Assembly: GCA_910583675.1 (NCBI GenBank)
Contig: CAJTYH010000029.1
Coordinates: forward strand, 1 to 37,648
Source: an uncultured Muribaculaceae bacterium
Lineage (GTDB): Bacteria > Bacteroidota > Bacteroidia > Bacteroidales > Muribaculaceae
DNA length: 37,648 bases
Direction of reading: 5' to 3'
Below are positions 25,930 to 33,324 of this stretch, piece after piece (the first letter of the stretch is position 1; every line of letters starts with the position of its first letter). Position numbers and translations under genes: made by a program. Under the pieces are notes generated by a model, which ran no database searches, had not been told where the DNA came from, and saw only the letters and a program-made list of their open reading frames with translations.

Positions 25930-27144
25930 ATGAAAAAAAATTTGGTATTAGTCATGGCAGCATGCTGTATGGGACTTGGAGCCATGCAGTCTGCCAAAGC
26001 ACAAGAAGCCGTGGTGGTAGAAGAAGAGTCTGTCACAGTCGGTGAAGCTGTAAACTGCAAGACGCAGTATTCCGTAAACAGGAACGACAACTGGTTCATC
26101 CAGCTCGGCGCCGGCATAGATGTGCCCATGCTTGAAAACCGTCTTATCGACGGAAAAGCCAAACGCCACATTACGGCCACATATAATGTAGGAGCAGGTC
26201 GTTGGTTCTCACCCTATCTCGGTTTTAGATTCAGTGCATACTACGGTGCCATGCATTGGGACAACGATGTATACTGCAAGGCCAAATATGCCAACCTGAA
26301 CTTTGATTTCATGTGGGACATGTGCAATTCGCTCGGAGGAGTAAACGCATCACGTCCTGTCAGCGTAATACCGTTCGTCGGCATAGGTGGAACCTACACA
26401 TGGGATTATACCGGACTCGAATCCAATATCTATCGGAAGAACGGCGATCTCCGCAAAACCTCATGGACACTTCCGGTATCCGCAGGCTTGCAGCTCCGAT
26501 TCCGCCTCTGCCGCTATGTTGACTTCTTCGCTGAGTGTCGTGCGACATTCTACGGCGACAACTTCAACAACTATGCATTCGACAAGCCTATTGATATCAA
26601 CATACAGACTACCGGAGGTTTCTCATTCAACCTCGGCGGCGTAAACTATCAGGCATACAATGCATGCAAGGACATGGCCTATATCAACTCTCTGAACAAT
26701 CAGGTAAATGCACTTCGCGGCGACCTCGCTGCCACAGCCACAGCTCTTGCCGCAGCAGAAGCACAGCTCCCCTGCCCCGAGGTACAACAGCCTGACTGCC
26801 CCGAGGTTGTAAATGCCGCCCCGATGATGTCAACCGTCCGTTTCACCATCAACTCCGCTCGCATTTCCAACGAAGAAATGGTAAATGTATACAACACTGC
26901 CGAATATCTCAAGGCGAATCCGTCTGTAAACGTCCTCATCAAGGGTTACGCAGACAAGGATACCGGCACAAGCGCTTACAACAAGGAACTCTCAGTAAAA
27001 CGCGCACAGGCCGTTTACGATGCCCTTACAAAGACTTATGGCATTGACAAGAACCGTCTGGCCATTGAAGGTGAAGGCAGCACCCAGCAACCTTACGACG
27101 TAAACAACTGGAACCGTATCGTAATCTTCGTTCCGGCCAACTGA
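25930..27144 (+). CDS. OmpA-family outer membrane protein
   Basis: The 404-residue protein begins with a signal peptide, cleaved after QSAKA near residue 24. An eight-stranded-barrel-like region follows to about residue 245. Then come a short alanine-rich helical linker, a cysteine- and proline-containing hinge (LPCPEVQQPDCPEV) and an OmpA C-terminal domain from about residue 296. VLIKGYADKDTGTSAYNKEL and LSVKRAQAVYDAL carry the peptidoglycan-binding pattern. The barrel anchors in the outer membrane and the C-terminal domain contacts peptidoglycan. It is probably monocistronic, with a strong terminator after it. Confidence 0.93.
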   Translation: MKKNLVLVMAACCMGLGAMQSAKAQEAVVVEEESVTVGEAVNCKTQYSVNRNDNWFIQLGAGIDVPMLENRLIDGKAKRHITATYNVGAGRWFSPYLGFRFSAYYGAMHWDNDVYCKAKYANLNFDFMWDMCNSLGGVNASRPVSVIPFVGIGGTYTWDYTGLESNIYRKNGDLRKTSWTLPVSAGLQLRFRLCRYVDFFAECRATFYGDNFNNYAFDKPIDINIQTTGGFSFNLGGVNYQAYNACKDMAYINSLNNQVNALRGDLAATATALAAAEAQLPCPEVQQPDCPEVVNAAPMMSTVRFTINSARISNEEMVNVYNTAEYLKANPSVNVLIKGYADKDTGTSAYNKELSVKRAQAVYDALTKTYGIDKNRLAIEGEGSTQQPYDVNNWNRIVIFVPAN

Positions 27145-27212
27145 TCCCGACCAATAAATCCTTGCCAATAGCCGAACATAACATCGGCTATACGAAAGGA
27201 CAGACATAAACT

Positions 27213-27256
27213 AGAGCGCCTGGGCTTGTTTCAAAAACGACCCCAGGCGCTCTTTC
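27213..27256 (+). terminator. intrinsic terminator of ompA
   Basis: A perfect 12-bp GC-rich stem, AGAGCGCCTGGG (27213-27224) with CCCAGGCGCTCT (27242-27253), is followed by T residues. It lies 69 nt after the ompA stop. Confidence 0.8.
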
Positions 27257-27305
27257 AATCATGTCATGACTACCATTAATTTAATACAGATATGCGGAAT
27301 TTCCG

Positions 27306-27313
27306 TATCTTTG
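27306..27313 (+). promoter_or_regulatory. -7 box for the DAHP synthase gene
   Basis: TATCTTTG is an exact TAnnTTTG match 37 bp before the first ATG of the gene. A -33 TTG at the ideal distance is not evident. Confidence 0.5.
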
Positions 27314-27349
27314 TACTCGAATTAAGCGAACAAACACCTGTCACTTGTA

Positions 27350-28474
27350 ATGCCACAATCCACGATAAGACATACAAAACCTGAAATGTGCAATCCCATG
27401 CTGACGGACATCATTCCGGCCGTGCTACCGATGCATGGAAAAGCCAAGGTTATAATCGCAGGCCCGTGCAGCGCCGAAAGCCGTGAACAAATCATTGAAA
27501 CAGCATCAGCCCTAAATGCCACAGGAAAGGTAGACCTTTTCCGTGCAGGGATATGGAAACCCCGTACCAGGCCAGGGGGATTCGAAGGATGCGGTAGCAA
27601 GGGACTTGAATGGCTCCGGGAAGCGAAAGCCGCCACCGGGCTAAAGACCGCCATTGAAGTCGCCTCAGCTGCCCATGTCAAGGAAGCCGCGGATTCAGAC
27701 ATAGATGTAATATGGCTCGGGGCACGCACGACAACCAATCCGTTTGCCGTCCAGGAAATAGCCGACACGCTATCAGAAATGCCTGATCGTTTTGGCGTGC
27801 TGGTCAAAAACCCCGCCAACCCGGACATTGACCTATGGATCGGCGCGATACACCGCATCTACAATGCCGGAGTAAGGCGCCTGTCTGCCATACATCGCGG
27901 ATTCAGCGTATACGGCCCGAGCCCTTATCGCAATCCTCCACAATGGCATATACCAATAGAGTTGCACCGCAGATTACCCGGGATCCAACTCATATTCGAC
28001 CCAAGCCACACCGGCGGCAAAAGGGAGCTTGTCAGACCGCTTGCAAGAGAAGCTTACGAACTCGGATTCGACGGCCTCATAATAGAAAGCCACTGCAATC
28101 CACAATGCGCGCTAAGCGATGCCGCACAGCAAATCACACCCGCAGAGCTTAAAGAGTTGCTTGACACCCTAATCCCCAAACAGGCTGGAGAGCCGACCAC
28201 GAGGATGGCGGAACTTCGCAGCCGTATAGATTGCCTTGACAGCCGGCTCCTTGAAATTATCGCGCAACGTATGGCGCTTACAGACGAAATAGGACAATTG
28301 AAACTGGACAACGGCATCGCAGTCCTGCAACCTCAGCGTTATGAGACGCTGATGGAAACACGCGTAGCGGAGGCAGAAAGCTATGGAATAGACCGCAGAT
28401 TCATATCATCCCTTCTGGCCACATTGCACGAGGAGTCCGTGAGAAGACAACTGGCATTGCACAAAGCCAATTAA
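27350..28474 (+). CDS. bifunctional DAHP synthase/chorismate mutase
   Basis: The 374-residue fusion has an N-terminal DAHP synthase domain, with IIAGPCSAES near residue 35, FRAGIWKPRTRPGGFEG near residue 64 and FDPSHTGGKRELV near residue 216. A C-terminal AroQ-type chorismate mutase starts near residue 283: RMAELRSRIDCLDSRLLEII. The first domain begins the shikimate pathway from PEP and erythrose 4-phosphate. The second converts chorismate to prephenate for Phe and Tyr. The fusion order is common in Bacteroidetes. In-frame ATGs at 27386 and 27398 are possible later starts. Confidence 0.94.
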   Translation: MPQSTIRHTKPEMCNPMLTDIIPAVLPMHGKAKVIIAGPCSAESREQIIETASALNATGKVDLFRAGIWKPRTRPGGFEGCGSKGLEWLREAKAATGLKTAIEVASAAHVKEAADSDIDVIWLGARTTTNPFAVQEIADTLSEMPDRFGVLVKNPANPDIDLWIGAIHRIYNAGVRRLSAIHRGFSVYGPSPYRNPPQWHIPIELHRRLPGIQLIFDPSHTGGKRELVRPLAREAYELGFDGLIIESHCNPQCALSDAAQQITPAELKELLDTLIPKQAGEPTTRMAELRSRIDCLDSRLLEIIAQRMALTDEIGQLKLDNGIAVLQPQRYETLMETRVAEAESYGIDRRFISSLLATLHEESVRRQLALHKAN

Positions 28475-28569
28475 GGGGTTTGCCTGAATTTTTATACGCG
28501 CCTATATACCTTGGTGTACTAATAATTCTGTAAGATTAAGGTTTTGCCATGACGATGGATTACAATACA

Positions 28570-28606
28570 AAAGCGGTGGCACGTCATGAGATGCGCCACC
28601 GCCTTT
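28570..28606. terminator. bidirectional intrinsic terminator at the island edge
   Basis: GCGGTGGC (28573-28580) pairs perfectly with GCCACCGC (28595-28602). T-rich tracts follow on the plus strand (CTTTGTGTTT) and on the minus strand (TTTTGTATT). It can end both the DAHP synthase transcript and the leftward operon that follows. Confidence 0.7.
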
Positions 28607-28621
28607 GTGTTTGATAGTCAA

Positions 28622-28780
28622 TCATTTCTTTCCGAAAAGAGCATTCAGAACCATTCTGCCCACTTTCCGTTCCAAGCCTTGCTTGGTAGTTGGTATGCCG
28701 GTCTTACGGGCAATTTTCTGTTTTGCGGCCGTTATGCCGACCGCCCGTTTGAGCGAGAAACTTACACCGGGTATTTTCAT
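28622..28780 (-). CDS. 52-aa very basic small protein
   Basis: A complete 52-codon frame starts MKIPGVSFSLKRAVGITAAK and ends ALFGKK. It has nine Lys and four Arg against one Glu, a net charge near +12. It has no membrane segment, and the AAKQKIARKTGIPTT centre looks like a nucleic-acid-binding or ribosome-type surface. I do not recognise a named family. Its ATG is 4 nt after the stop of the 40-aa membrane protein, and a terminator follows 20 nt beyond its stop. Both facts support it as the last gene of the operon. Confidence 0.65.
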   Translation of the reverse strand: MKIPGVSFSLKRAVGITAAKQKIARKTGIPTTKQGLERKVGRMVLNALFGKK

Positions 28781-28784
28781 CTTT

Positions 28785-28907
28785 TTAGTTGAGTAGTGAG
28801 TTTAGTCCATAGAATATGAGGAACACAATCAGCCAAAAGAGACACTTGAAAAAGTTGCGTCCAATATAAAGTATGATAGCAATTATGCTGAAATCTTGAA
28901 ACTTCAT
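28785..28907 (-). CDS. 40-aa single-pass membrane microprotein (paralogue B)
   Basis: The frame begins MKFQDFSIIAIILYIGRNFF and ends GLNSLLN. It is hydrophobic throughout, with two basic residues in the middle (GRNFFK) and room for one or two short membrane segments. It aligns without gaps at its start with the 43-aa product upstream: MKxxD, then IIL, an aromatic, IGR, two residues, F and LxW. Function unknown. It sits 4 nt before the basic 52-aa gene. Confidence 0.6.
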   Translation of the reverse strand: MKFQDFSIIAIILYIGRNFFKCLFWLIVFLIFYGLNSLLN

Positions 28908-28993
28908 TTGCTTGCTTTTATTCTGGGTTTGTTCCTGTAGGCTATCTTTTTATTGAAACAGTTTGAGGAGAAACCTGAATATGGTATTTCTCA

Positions 28994-29125
28994 TTATCTG
29001 ATCATCAAACTGATAAGATACCATATCGGCCACATGATTATCCTAAAAGTCCACTTAAGGAAGTTGAAGATAATGCGCCCAATAAAAAGAATGATCAGGA
29101 TAGGCAACAGATCTTCGAGTTTCAT
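28994..29125 (-). CDS. 43-aa single-pass membrane microprotein (paralogue A)
   Basis: The frame begins MKLEDLLPILIILFIGRIIF and ends YLISLMIR. One strong hydrophobic segment is followed by a Trp- and Arg-containing amphipathic stretch. The start is 8 nt after the stop of the upstream 285-aa gene. Its stop overlaps a 14-codon frame as TAATG (28950-28994), which may be a minimal coupled peptide or chance. The similarity to the 40-aa product supports real coding by both. No family recognised. Confidence 0.6.
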   Translation of the reverse strand: MKLEDLLPILIILFIGRIIFNFLKWTFRIIMWPIWYLISLMIR

Positions 29126-29133
29126 TGGTTATC

Positions 29134-29994
29134 TTACAATCCTTTGGCCTTGAATGTATCAGATAGTGTCTTTACAAGAGTGTCTATTTCGTTGGCAACA
29201 CCGTTCATAACTACGGCTCTTGATGTAGGATTCTTCAACTTGCCGATTGCCTCCGAATCCATTTTCTTGAAGTTCATCGCATAGCGAGGAGCGGGTGTGC
29301 CGAAACCTGCCCAATTTTTGTCAAGAGCGATGGACGGGTGTGCTCCGTCTATTGCGTCCTCCAGTGCCTTGTCCTTGAGAACTTCTCCGCTATATGCAAT
29401 GCCGTAATAATACGACTCGGTCATAACGATAGAGAATGTGACGTCTTTTTTCTTTTTGGTTCGGTAGATGTTGAATGTTACTCGGTAGCGTTTGAAACGA
29501 GAGCTTTTGTAGTAGTCCTCGACATCTTTGGAGAAGTCTCGTTTCTCAATTTTGTAGCCTTTGGCGATGAGCAGGTTTTGCAGGGTGTCCCAAAAGTAGC
29601 ATTGCAACTGCTCATTGCTCCAGTCGTCGGTGGCCACGGCTTCACGGCCTACAGCCGCAATAGTCATTTTGCTGTCTGCCAATTTGGTGTTGTCGGGGTT
29701 AGCCACTTTCACGGTAATTCCGAACATTTCTTTCATCTTGTTCTCGAAATTACCTACTTGGAGATTGCCTTTGCAGACAAGTTCTCCACCTTTTACGTTC
29801 TCGCCACTGCGGATAGATGCGAGGGTTGCATCTTCGGGTGCGAATTTCGCGCCCTTGTAGACACGCAGACTTGCACCGAATGCGTCTTTGAATTGTTTCC
29901 GCAGACTTTTGACAGTCATGCGTCCACTGATGCTAAATTCAGCCATTGTGAAATTGTCTTTTAGTGAGTTGATTAAATTGTTTATTATTCCCAT
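29134..29994 (-). CDS. unknown two-part protein of the endonuclease operon
   Basis: About 286 residues. The N-terminal part, beginning MAEFSISGRMTVKSLRKQF, is a compact mixed alpha/beta region of roughly 90 residues with GKFxV-like repeats around GGELVCKGNLQVGNFENKMK. The C-terminal part from about residue 105 (DDWSNEQLQCYFWDTLQNLL) is rich in Lys and aromatic residues and holds WAGFGTPAPRYAMNF near residue 230. No signal peptide or membrane segment. I do not recognise a function. The open frame extends to 30045, overlapping the previous gene. ATG 29994 is preferred for its short 13-nt gap; ATG 29946 would start directly at the N-terminal domain. Confidence 0.75.
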   Translation of the reverse strand: MGIINNLINSLKDNFTMAEFSISGRMTVKSLRKQFKDAFGASLRVYKGAKFAPEDATLASIRSGENVKGGELVCKGNLQVGNFENKMKEMFGITVKVANPDNTKLADSKMTIAAVGREAVATDDWSNEQLQCYFWDTLQNLLIAKGYKIEKRDFSKDVEDYYKSSRFKRYRVTFNIYRTKKKKDVTFSIVMTESYYYGIAYSGEVLKDKALEDAIDGAHPSIALDKNWAGFGTPAPRYAMNFKKMDSEAIGKLKNPTSRAVVMNGVANEIDTLVKTLSDTFKAKGL

Positions 29995-30007
29995 TTGATA
30001 TGATTTA

Positions 30008-30250
30008 TTATTTACATCTTTTGAGGGAGGCTTTTGCGCTTTCAATATCTCGTTTAAGACTTTCTATACGCCTGTCATGTGATGCGGCTCTGTCTATCTT
30101 TGACTTACGATAGGTAGCCTTGCCCGATGGGGTGGAAGCCTTTTTAATGAGGGCAGCATAGTAGGCATTATCCTTTTTCTTGGCCTCACGCTCCTTGGCA
30201 ATAGACCCCCGCAGATCTACAATCCGTTTCTTATAATATTCCTTACTCAT
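30008..30250 (-). CDS. 80-aa charged coiled-coil protein
   Basis: This small protein is over one third Lys, Arg and Glu. It shows two helical blocks with heptad spacing, YYKKRIVDLRGSIAKEREAK and DRRIESLKRDIESAKASLKR, joined by a Ser/Gly-containing turn. No enzymatic motif is visible. Its ATG overlaps the endonuclease stop as ATGA, so the two are translationally coupled. A structural or adaptor role for its neighbours is a guess. Confidence 0.75.
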   Translation of the reverse strand: MSKEYYKKRIVDLRGSIAKEREAKKKDNAYYAALIKKASTPSGKATYRKSKIDRAASHDRRIESLKRDIESAKASLKRCK

Positions 30251-31113
30251 GGCATATTCAATTCATAAGTATCCGAGACGTGCTCCCAGACACATTTGTT
30301 TTCTTTCTCTGATTTCTTGGGGTTGATTTGGAATACGCCGACAAAGCGGTATGATGTCATGCCGAGCCAGTCGGTATATTTCAGGAATGTGATACGCTTT
30401 GTCTTGCAGTTAAGATATTGCTTTACATGGGCAGCCCTTTCGGTGGGTTCTTTCGGACACTCGGTTATTTTCATGCCGTCCTCCGAAATTCGGTTTTCCC
30501 ATTTGGCGTGTGATGTGTTCGGCCACCATACCACCTCATCGGGCTTGTTCGGCACAGCCACTCCCGATGCACGAAGGAAACCTCTGTGTTTCGGTTTGGT
30601 TCCGAACACCAACGCCACATCATCTATGGTGTAGAACGAAACATTATCTTCCACCCTCAGCACACCTCTTTGTCGGATGTCACCAACCGTATCCATACCT
30701 TTCCATGGCTTAAATTCGGTCTCCGATATGCGTTCCTTGATATAGATGATTACTTTATCAGTTCTGGCATTGAGTTCTTCAAGTGAGCAAGGCACAGCCT
30801 CATCGCCGATTATGTCGTAACATTTTACTCTAACGACCTCCGTATGTCTGGAAATTTCTTTTTCACGGATTTTGTCGGCTTCCGTATTCTTGAAGTGGGC
30901 TGGCTCATCAATCTCCACAACAATGTTTATTTGGGGTAGATAAAGGTCGGCAAGGGCATATTTCCCCTCTTTTCTCACCACATATTGCTGAAATACGAAA
31001 TGAATGTTGGTATTGTTCAGCCCGTTCCAAATGCGATGGATCACATAGCTTTCAAGACGCTTGTGGGCTATCTTGGTGAGCATCCGCGTGATGTAGTCTA
31101 ACTTGTAGTCCAT
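30247..31113 (-). CDS. PvuRts1I/AbaSI-like modification-dependent restriction endonuclease
   Basis: About 288 residues, close to the size of PvuRts1I. The N-terminal half has a PD-(D/E)XK or Vsr-like nuclease core: FVFQQYVVRKEGKYALADLY, then NIVVEIDEPAHF. Counting from the chosen start, Asp56, Glu67, Asp69 and His73 are candidate catalytic residues. The C-terminal half (GFLRASGVAVPN, VWWPNTSHAKWENRI, KYTDWLGMTSYRFVGVFQI) resembles the SRA-like base-flipping domain of this group. Known members cut DNA with hydroxymethylated or glucosylated cytosine, a defence against T-even-like phages. The frame opens at a TTG at 31134, but ATG 31113 is preferred. Family assignment is by motif and layout, not by search. 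Confidence 0.65.
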   Translation of the reverse strand: MDYKLDYITRMLTKIAHKRLESYVIHRIWNGLNNTNIHFVFQQYVVRKEGKYALADLYLPQINIVVEIDEPAHFKNTEADKIREKEISRHTEVVRVKCYDIIGDEAVPCSLEELNARTDKVIIYIKERISETEFKPWKGMDTVGDIRQRGVLRVEDNVSFYTIDDVALVFGTKPKHRGFLRASGVAVPNKPDEVVWWPNTSHAKWENRISEDGMKITECPKEPTERAAHVKQYLNCKTKRITFLKYTDWLGMTSYRFVGVFQINPKKSEKENKCVWEHVSDTYELNMP

Positions 31114-31122
31114 ATTTCCCGG

Positions 31123-31198
31123 TAGGTTTACCAAACGAAAAAAGAGCGACAGTCAAAACTTTTTAACCTATCTGCTTTAGCGGGTTCTGGTAAACCTA
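31123..31198. repeat. inverted repeat upstream of the endonuclease operon
   Basis: TAGGTTTACCA at 31123-31133 and its exact reverse complement at 31188-31198 flank 54 bp. Related TAGGTTTG (minus strand, 31243-31250) and TAGGTTTAC (32727-32735) also occur around the recombinase gene. The right side of this 399-nt gap (31114-31512) also holds AAGAACCAA (31325-31333) with its complement at 31415-31423. These may be recombinase arm sites or operators. No gene was seen in the gap. Confidence 0.5.
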
Positions 31199-31384
31199 AG
31201 AGTCCAAATAAGTAAAAAGCAGTCTGCGCCCTTGGTCGGGTACAAACCTACCTTTCGACTTATCATTTGGAACTCTTTTCTTCAAATTTACCAGATTTAT
31301 AGAGTACACCTACAAAAAGAAAACAAGAACCAAACAAGTGAAAATAAACACACTGTTTTATAGGTATTTAAGAGCATACATTTC

Positions 31385-31413
31385 TTTTCAGTTGCTTTCA
31401 TTGTTTTCAGTTG
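31385..31413. repeat. direct repeat upstream of the recombinase gene
   Basis: TTTTCAGTTG occurs at 31385-31394 and 31404-31413, a 19-bp period. It lies inside the region between the divergent endonuclease and recombinase genes. Confidence 0.45.
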
Positions 31414-31474
31414 ATTGGTTCTTATTCGGTACATTTTTGTTTCTTGTTTGTTCCTCAGTTCGGATTATTATTCC

Positions 31475-31482
31475 TACCTTTG
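31475..31482 (+). promoter_or_regulatory. -7 box of the recombinase promoter
   Basis: TACCTTTG is an exact TAnnTTTG match, 30 bp before the ATG at 31513. A TTTG at 31447-31450 is 24 bp upstream, slightly further than ideal. Confidence 0.5.
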
Positions 31483-31512
31483 CAACAGAAATAACGAATA
31501 AAGGAATTGAAT

Positions 31513-32646
31513 ATGCCACGAGTAAAGAAGCCGACGAAAGTCAAAGAACCAATCCGTCTTCGGATGAAACCGTTGAGCGACGGAAGCAAGAGTTTGTATC
31601 TGGATATTTACCGCGATGGAAAGCGGACATACGAGTATCTCAAAATGTACATCATCCCGGAAACGGACAATAATGCCCGGAAACGGAATCAAGCCACGAT
31701 GGATGCGGCCAATGCAATCAAATCGAAGCGCATCATTGAATTGACTAATGGGGAAGCCGGTATCGAGAACAGGGAAAAAGTATTCTTGCTCGATTGGATG
31801 AATACGTATAAGGAGAATCAGGCAAAGCGAGGTAAAAAGGACGGAAACCAAATTGCAGTTACCATTCGCATCCTGAAAGATTATGCAGGAGAACGGATGA
31901 CGATGGATCGAATCGACAAGGCATTCTGCCAGGACTACCTCGATTATCTGATGACGGAATACCGACCCAAAGGAAAACGTGTGTCGAACTTTACGCTCCA
32001 CACCTACTATCGTATCCTGAACGGAGCTTTGAATGCTGCCGTTCGTGCGGAGATTATCAAGGTCAATCCGTTTACCAAAATCAATAATTCGGATAAGATT
32101 CGCCTGCCGGAGAGCAAACGGTCGTATATGACCATCGAAGAAGTCCGGGCGTTGATTGCCACTCCGATGAATAATGAGGCGGTGAAGTCCGCTTATTTGT
32201 TCTCCTGCTTCTGTGGATTGCGTGTGAGTGATATTGTGGGATTGAAGTGGAAAGACGTCTTCGTCGATAGAGGGCAATACCGCTTGGCTGTATCCATGCA
32301 AAAGACCAAAGAACCGATCTACCTGCCTCTTTCTCCCGAAGCGTTGAAGTGGATGCCGGAACGAGGCGAAAAGACGGCAGACGACCATGTATTCGATTTG
32401 CCGAGTCCGTCGATGATGAATATACTCATCAAGCCTTGGGCGAAAGCTGCGGGAATCGACAAGCGATTTACCTTTCACACGGCCAGGCACACTTTTGCGA
32501 CGATGATGCTGACACTTGGTGCGGATCTATATACCACCTCGAAGTTGCTCGGTCATGCCGATGTGAAAATGACGCAGGTGTACGCCAAAATCATCAATCA
32601 GAAAAAGGATGACGCCGTCAATTTGGTAAACGGATTGTTCGATTAG
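31513..32646 (+). CDS. tyrosine-type site-specific recombinase (integrase)
   Basis: About 377 residues. An N-terminal Arm-type DNA-binding segment (RLRMKPLSDGSKSLYLDIYR) is followed by a SAM-like core-binding domain near residues 90-190 and a C-terminal catalytic domain. The catalytic residues are visible: Arg in CGLRVSDIVGLKW, the HTARHTFAT box, LLGHADVKMTQ and the Tyr of MTQVYAKI. Enzymes like this integrate conjugative or mobilisable elements in Bacteroidetes. It lies between the leftward endonuclease operon and the rightward BlaI operon and is the clearest sign that this region is acquired. No excisionase or transfer genes are visible. The TTG at 31507 is a less likely start. Confidence 0.93.
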   Translation: MPRVKKPTKVKEPIRLRMKPLSDGSKSLYLDIYRDGKRTYEYLKMYIIPETDNNARKRNQATMDAANAIKSKRIIELTNGEAGIENREKVFLLDWMNTYKENQAKRGKKDGNQIAVTIRILKDYAGERMTMDRIDKAFCQDYLDYLMTEYRPKGKRVSNFTLHTYYRILNGALNAAVRAEIIKVNPFTKINNSDKIRLPESKRSYMTIEEVRALIATPMNNEAVKSAYLFSCFCGLRVSDIVGLKWKDVFVDRGQYRLAVSMQKTKEPIYLPLSPEALKWMPERGEKTADDHVFDLPSPSMMNILIKPWAKAAGIDKRFTFHTARHTFATMMLTLGADLYTTSKLLGHADVKMTQVYAKIINQKKDDAVNLVNGLFD

Positions 32647-32729
32647 TCCGATGAAATCGTAGCATTGTTAAGTGGTAAAAATGGGACTGTTTTCCATATC
32701 TGCATATAGGCGATTACAAACAGATTTAG

Positions 32730-32773
32730 GTTTACTTTAATTCGGGTACGTATAGGAAAAAAACAAAGTAAAC
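32730..32773. repeat. inverted repeat downstream of the recombinase gene
   Basis: GTTTACTTT (32730-32738) and AAAGTAAAC (32765-32773) form a perfect 9-bp dyad in the 293-nt gap after the recombinase gene. The left arm overlaps TAGGTTTAC, which is also found upstream of the recombinase. No gene was supported in 32647-32884. Confidence 0.4.
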
Positions 32774-32884
32774 TTGTAGTGGGAAGCATTTATTGCAAAA
32801 ATGCAAACAGGAAGAATTTGCCCAACTCATAAATATCCACTGCAACGGTTTAGGATAATAAGTTATATAATTATTCTTAAAGCG

Positions 32885-32916
32885 TTTGCTTGACTAATTT
32901 ATTTAGACTAACTTTG
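32885..32916 (+). promoter_or_regulatory. promoter and likely operator of the BlaI operon
   Basis: TTTG at 32885-32888, a 20-bp spacer and TAACTTTG at 32909-32916 match the consensus exactly. Transcription should begin near 32923, 17 nt before the blaI start. ATTTAG (32901-32906) and CTAAAT (32923-32928) form a dyad over the -7 box and start point, a sensible place for autorepression by the encoded BlaI-type protein. Confidence 0.7.
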
Positions 32917-32939
32917 CATATACTAAATTTCATTTGAAG

Positions 32940-33311
32940 ATGGAGCAACTGACCAAGCGTGAAGAAGAAGTGATGAACAAGTTTTGGGAGAAGGGCGAAG
33001 CTACCGTTAAGGAGATTATCGCCACTTATCCCGAACCCCATCCAAGTCGAACCGCCATATCTACATTTGTGAAGTTTCTTGTCGAGAAGGGCTTTTTAGG
33101 TCACAAGCCGGCAGGAAACAATGGATTTATATATTATCCTCTTATTGAAAGAGAGGAATATTGCGGCAACAATCTAAAGAATGTTGTACAGCGATATTTC
33201 AATAATTCCATTCGTGGAGTGATAAGCACTCTTGTTAGGGACAGGAAAATGTCAGATGATGAAGTCCGGGATCTGATAAATCAGGTGATAGAAAGCAACC
33301 GCCAAGAATAA
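32940..33311 (+). CDS. BlaI/MecI/CopY family transcriptional repressor
   Basis: The 123-residue winged-helix protein begins MEQLTKREEEVMNKFWEKGE, the typical opening of the family. The recognition helix region PSRTAISTFVKFLVEKGFL is near residue 38. A helical C-terminal dimerisation part ends in DEVRDLINQVIE. BlaI repressors are released when cleaved by a BlaR1-type sensor protease, but no BlaR1 gene is visible here. The first gene of a dense operon that includes a beta-lactamase 670 nt downstream. Start chosen at ATG 32940; a TTG at 32934 is in frame. Confidence 0.9.
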   Translation: MEQLTKREEEVMNKFWEKGEATVKEIIATYPEPHPSRTAISTFVKFLVEKGFLGHKPAGNNGFIYYPLIEREEYCGNNLKNVVQRYFNNSIRGVISTLVRDRKMSDDEVRDLINQVIESNRQE

Positions 33312-33324
33312 GACTGATAACAAT

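Noticed and set aside
28586..28792. 68- and 63-codon plus-strand frames
   Set aside because: Antisense to the 52-aa basic protein and the terminator; no supporting signal.
28950..28994. 14-codon frame (MRNTIFRFLLKLFQ) coupled by TAATG to the 43-aa gene
   Set aside because: Too short to support alone; kept as a remark in the 43-aa entry.
31474..32490. Long open frame of 338 codons on the minus strand
   Set aside because: It is antisense to the recombinase gene, which has all catalytic motifs; the frame has no recognisable domain.
32647..32880. Short minus-strand frame of about 32 codons after the recombinase gene
   Set aside because: Cys- and aromatic-rich with no ribosome site or homologue recognised; likely chance.
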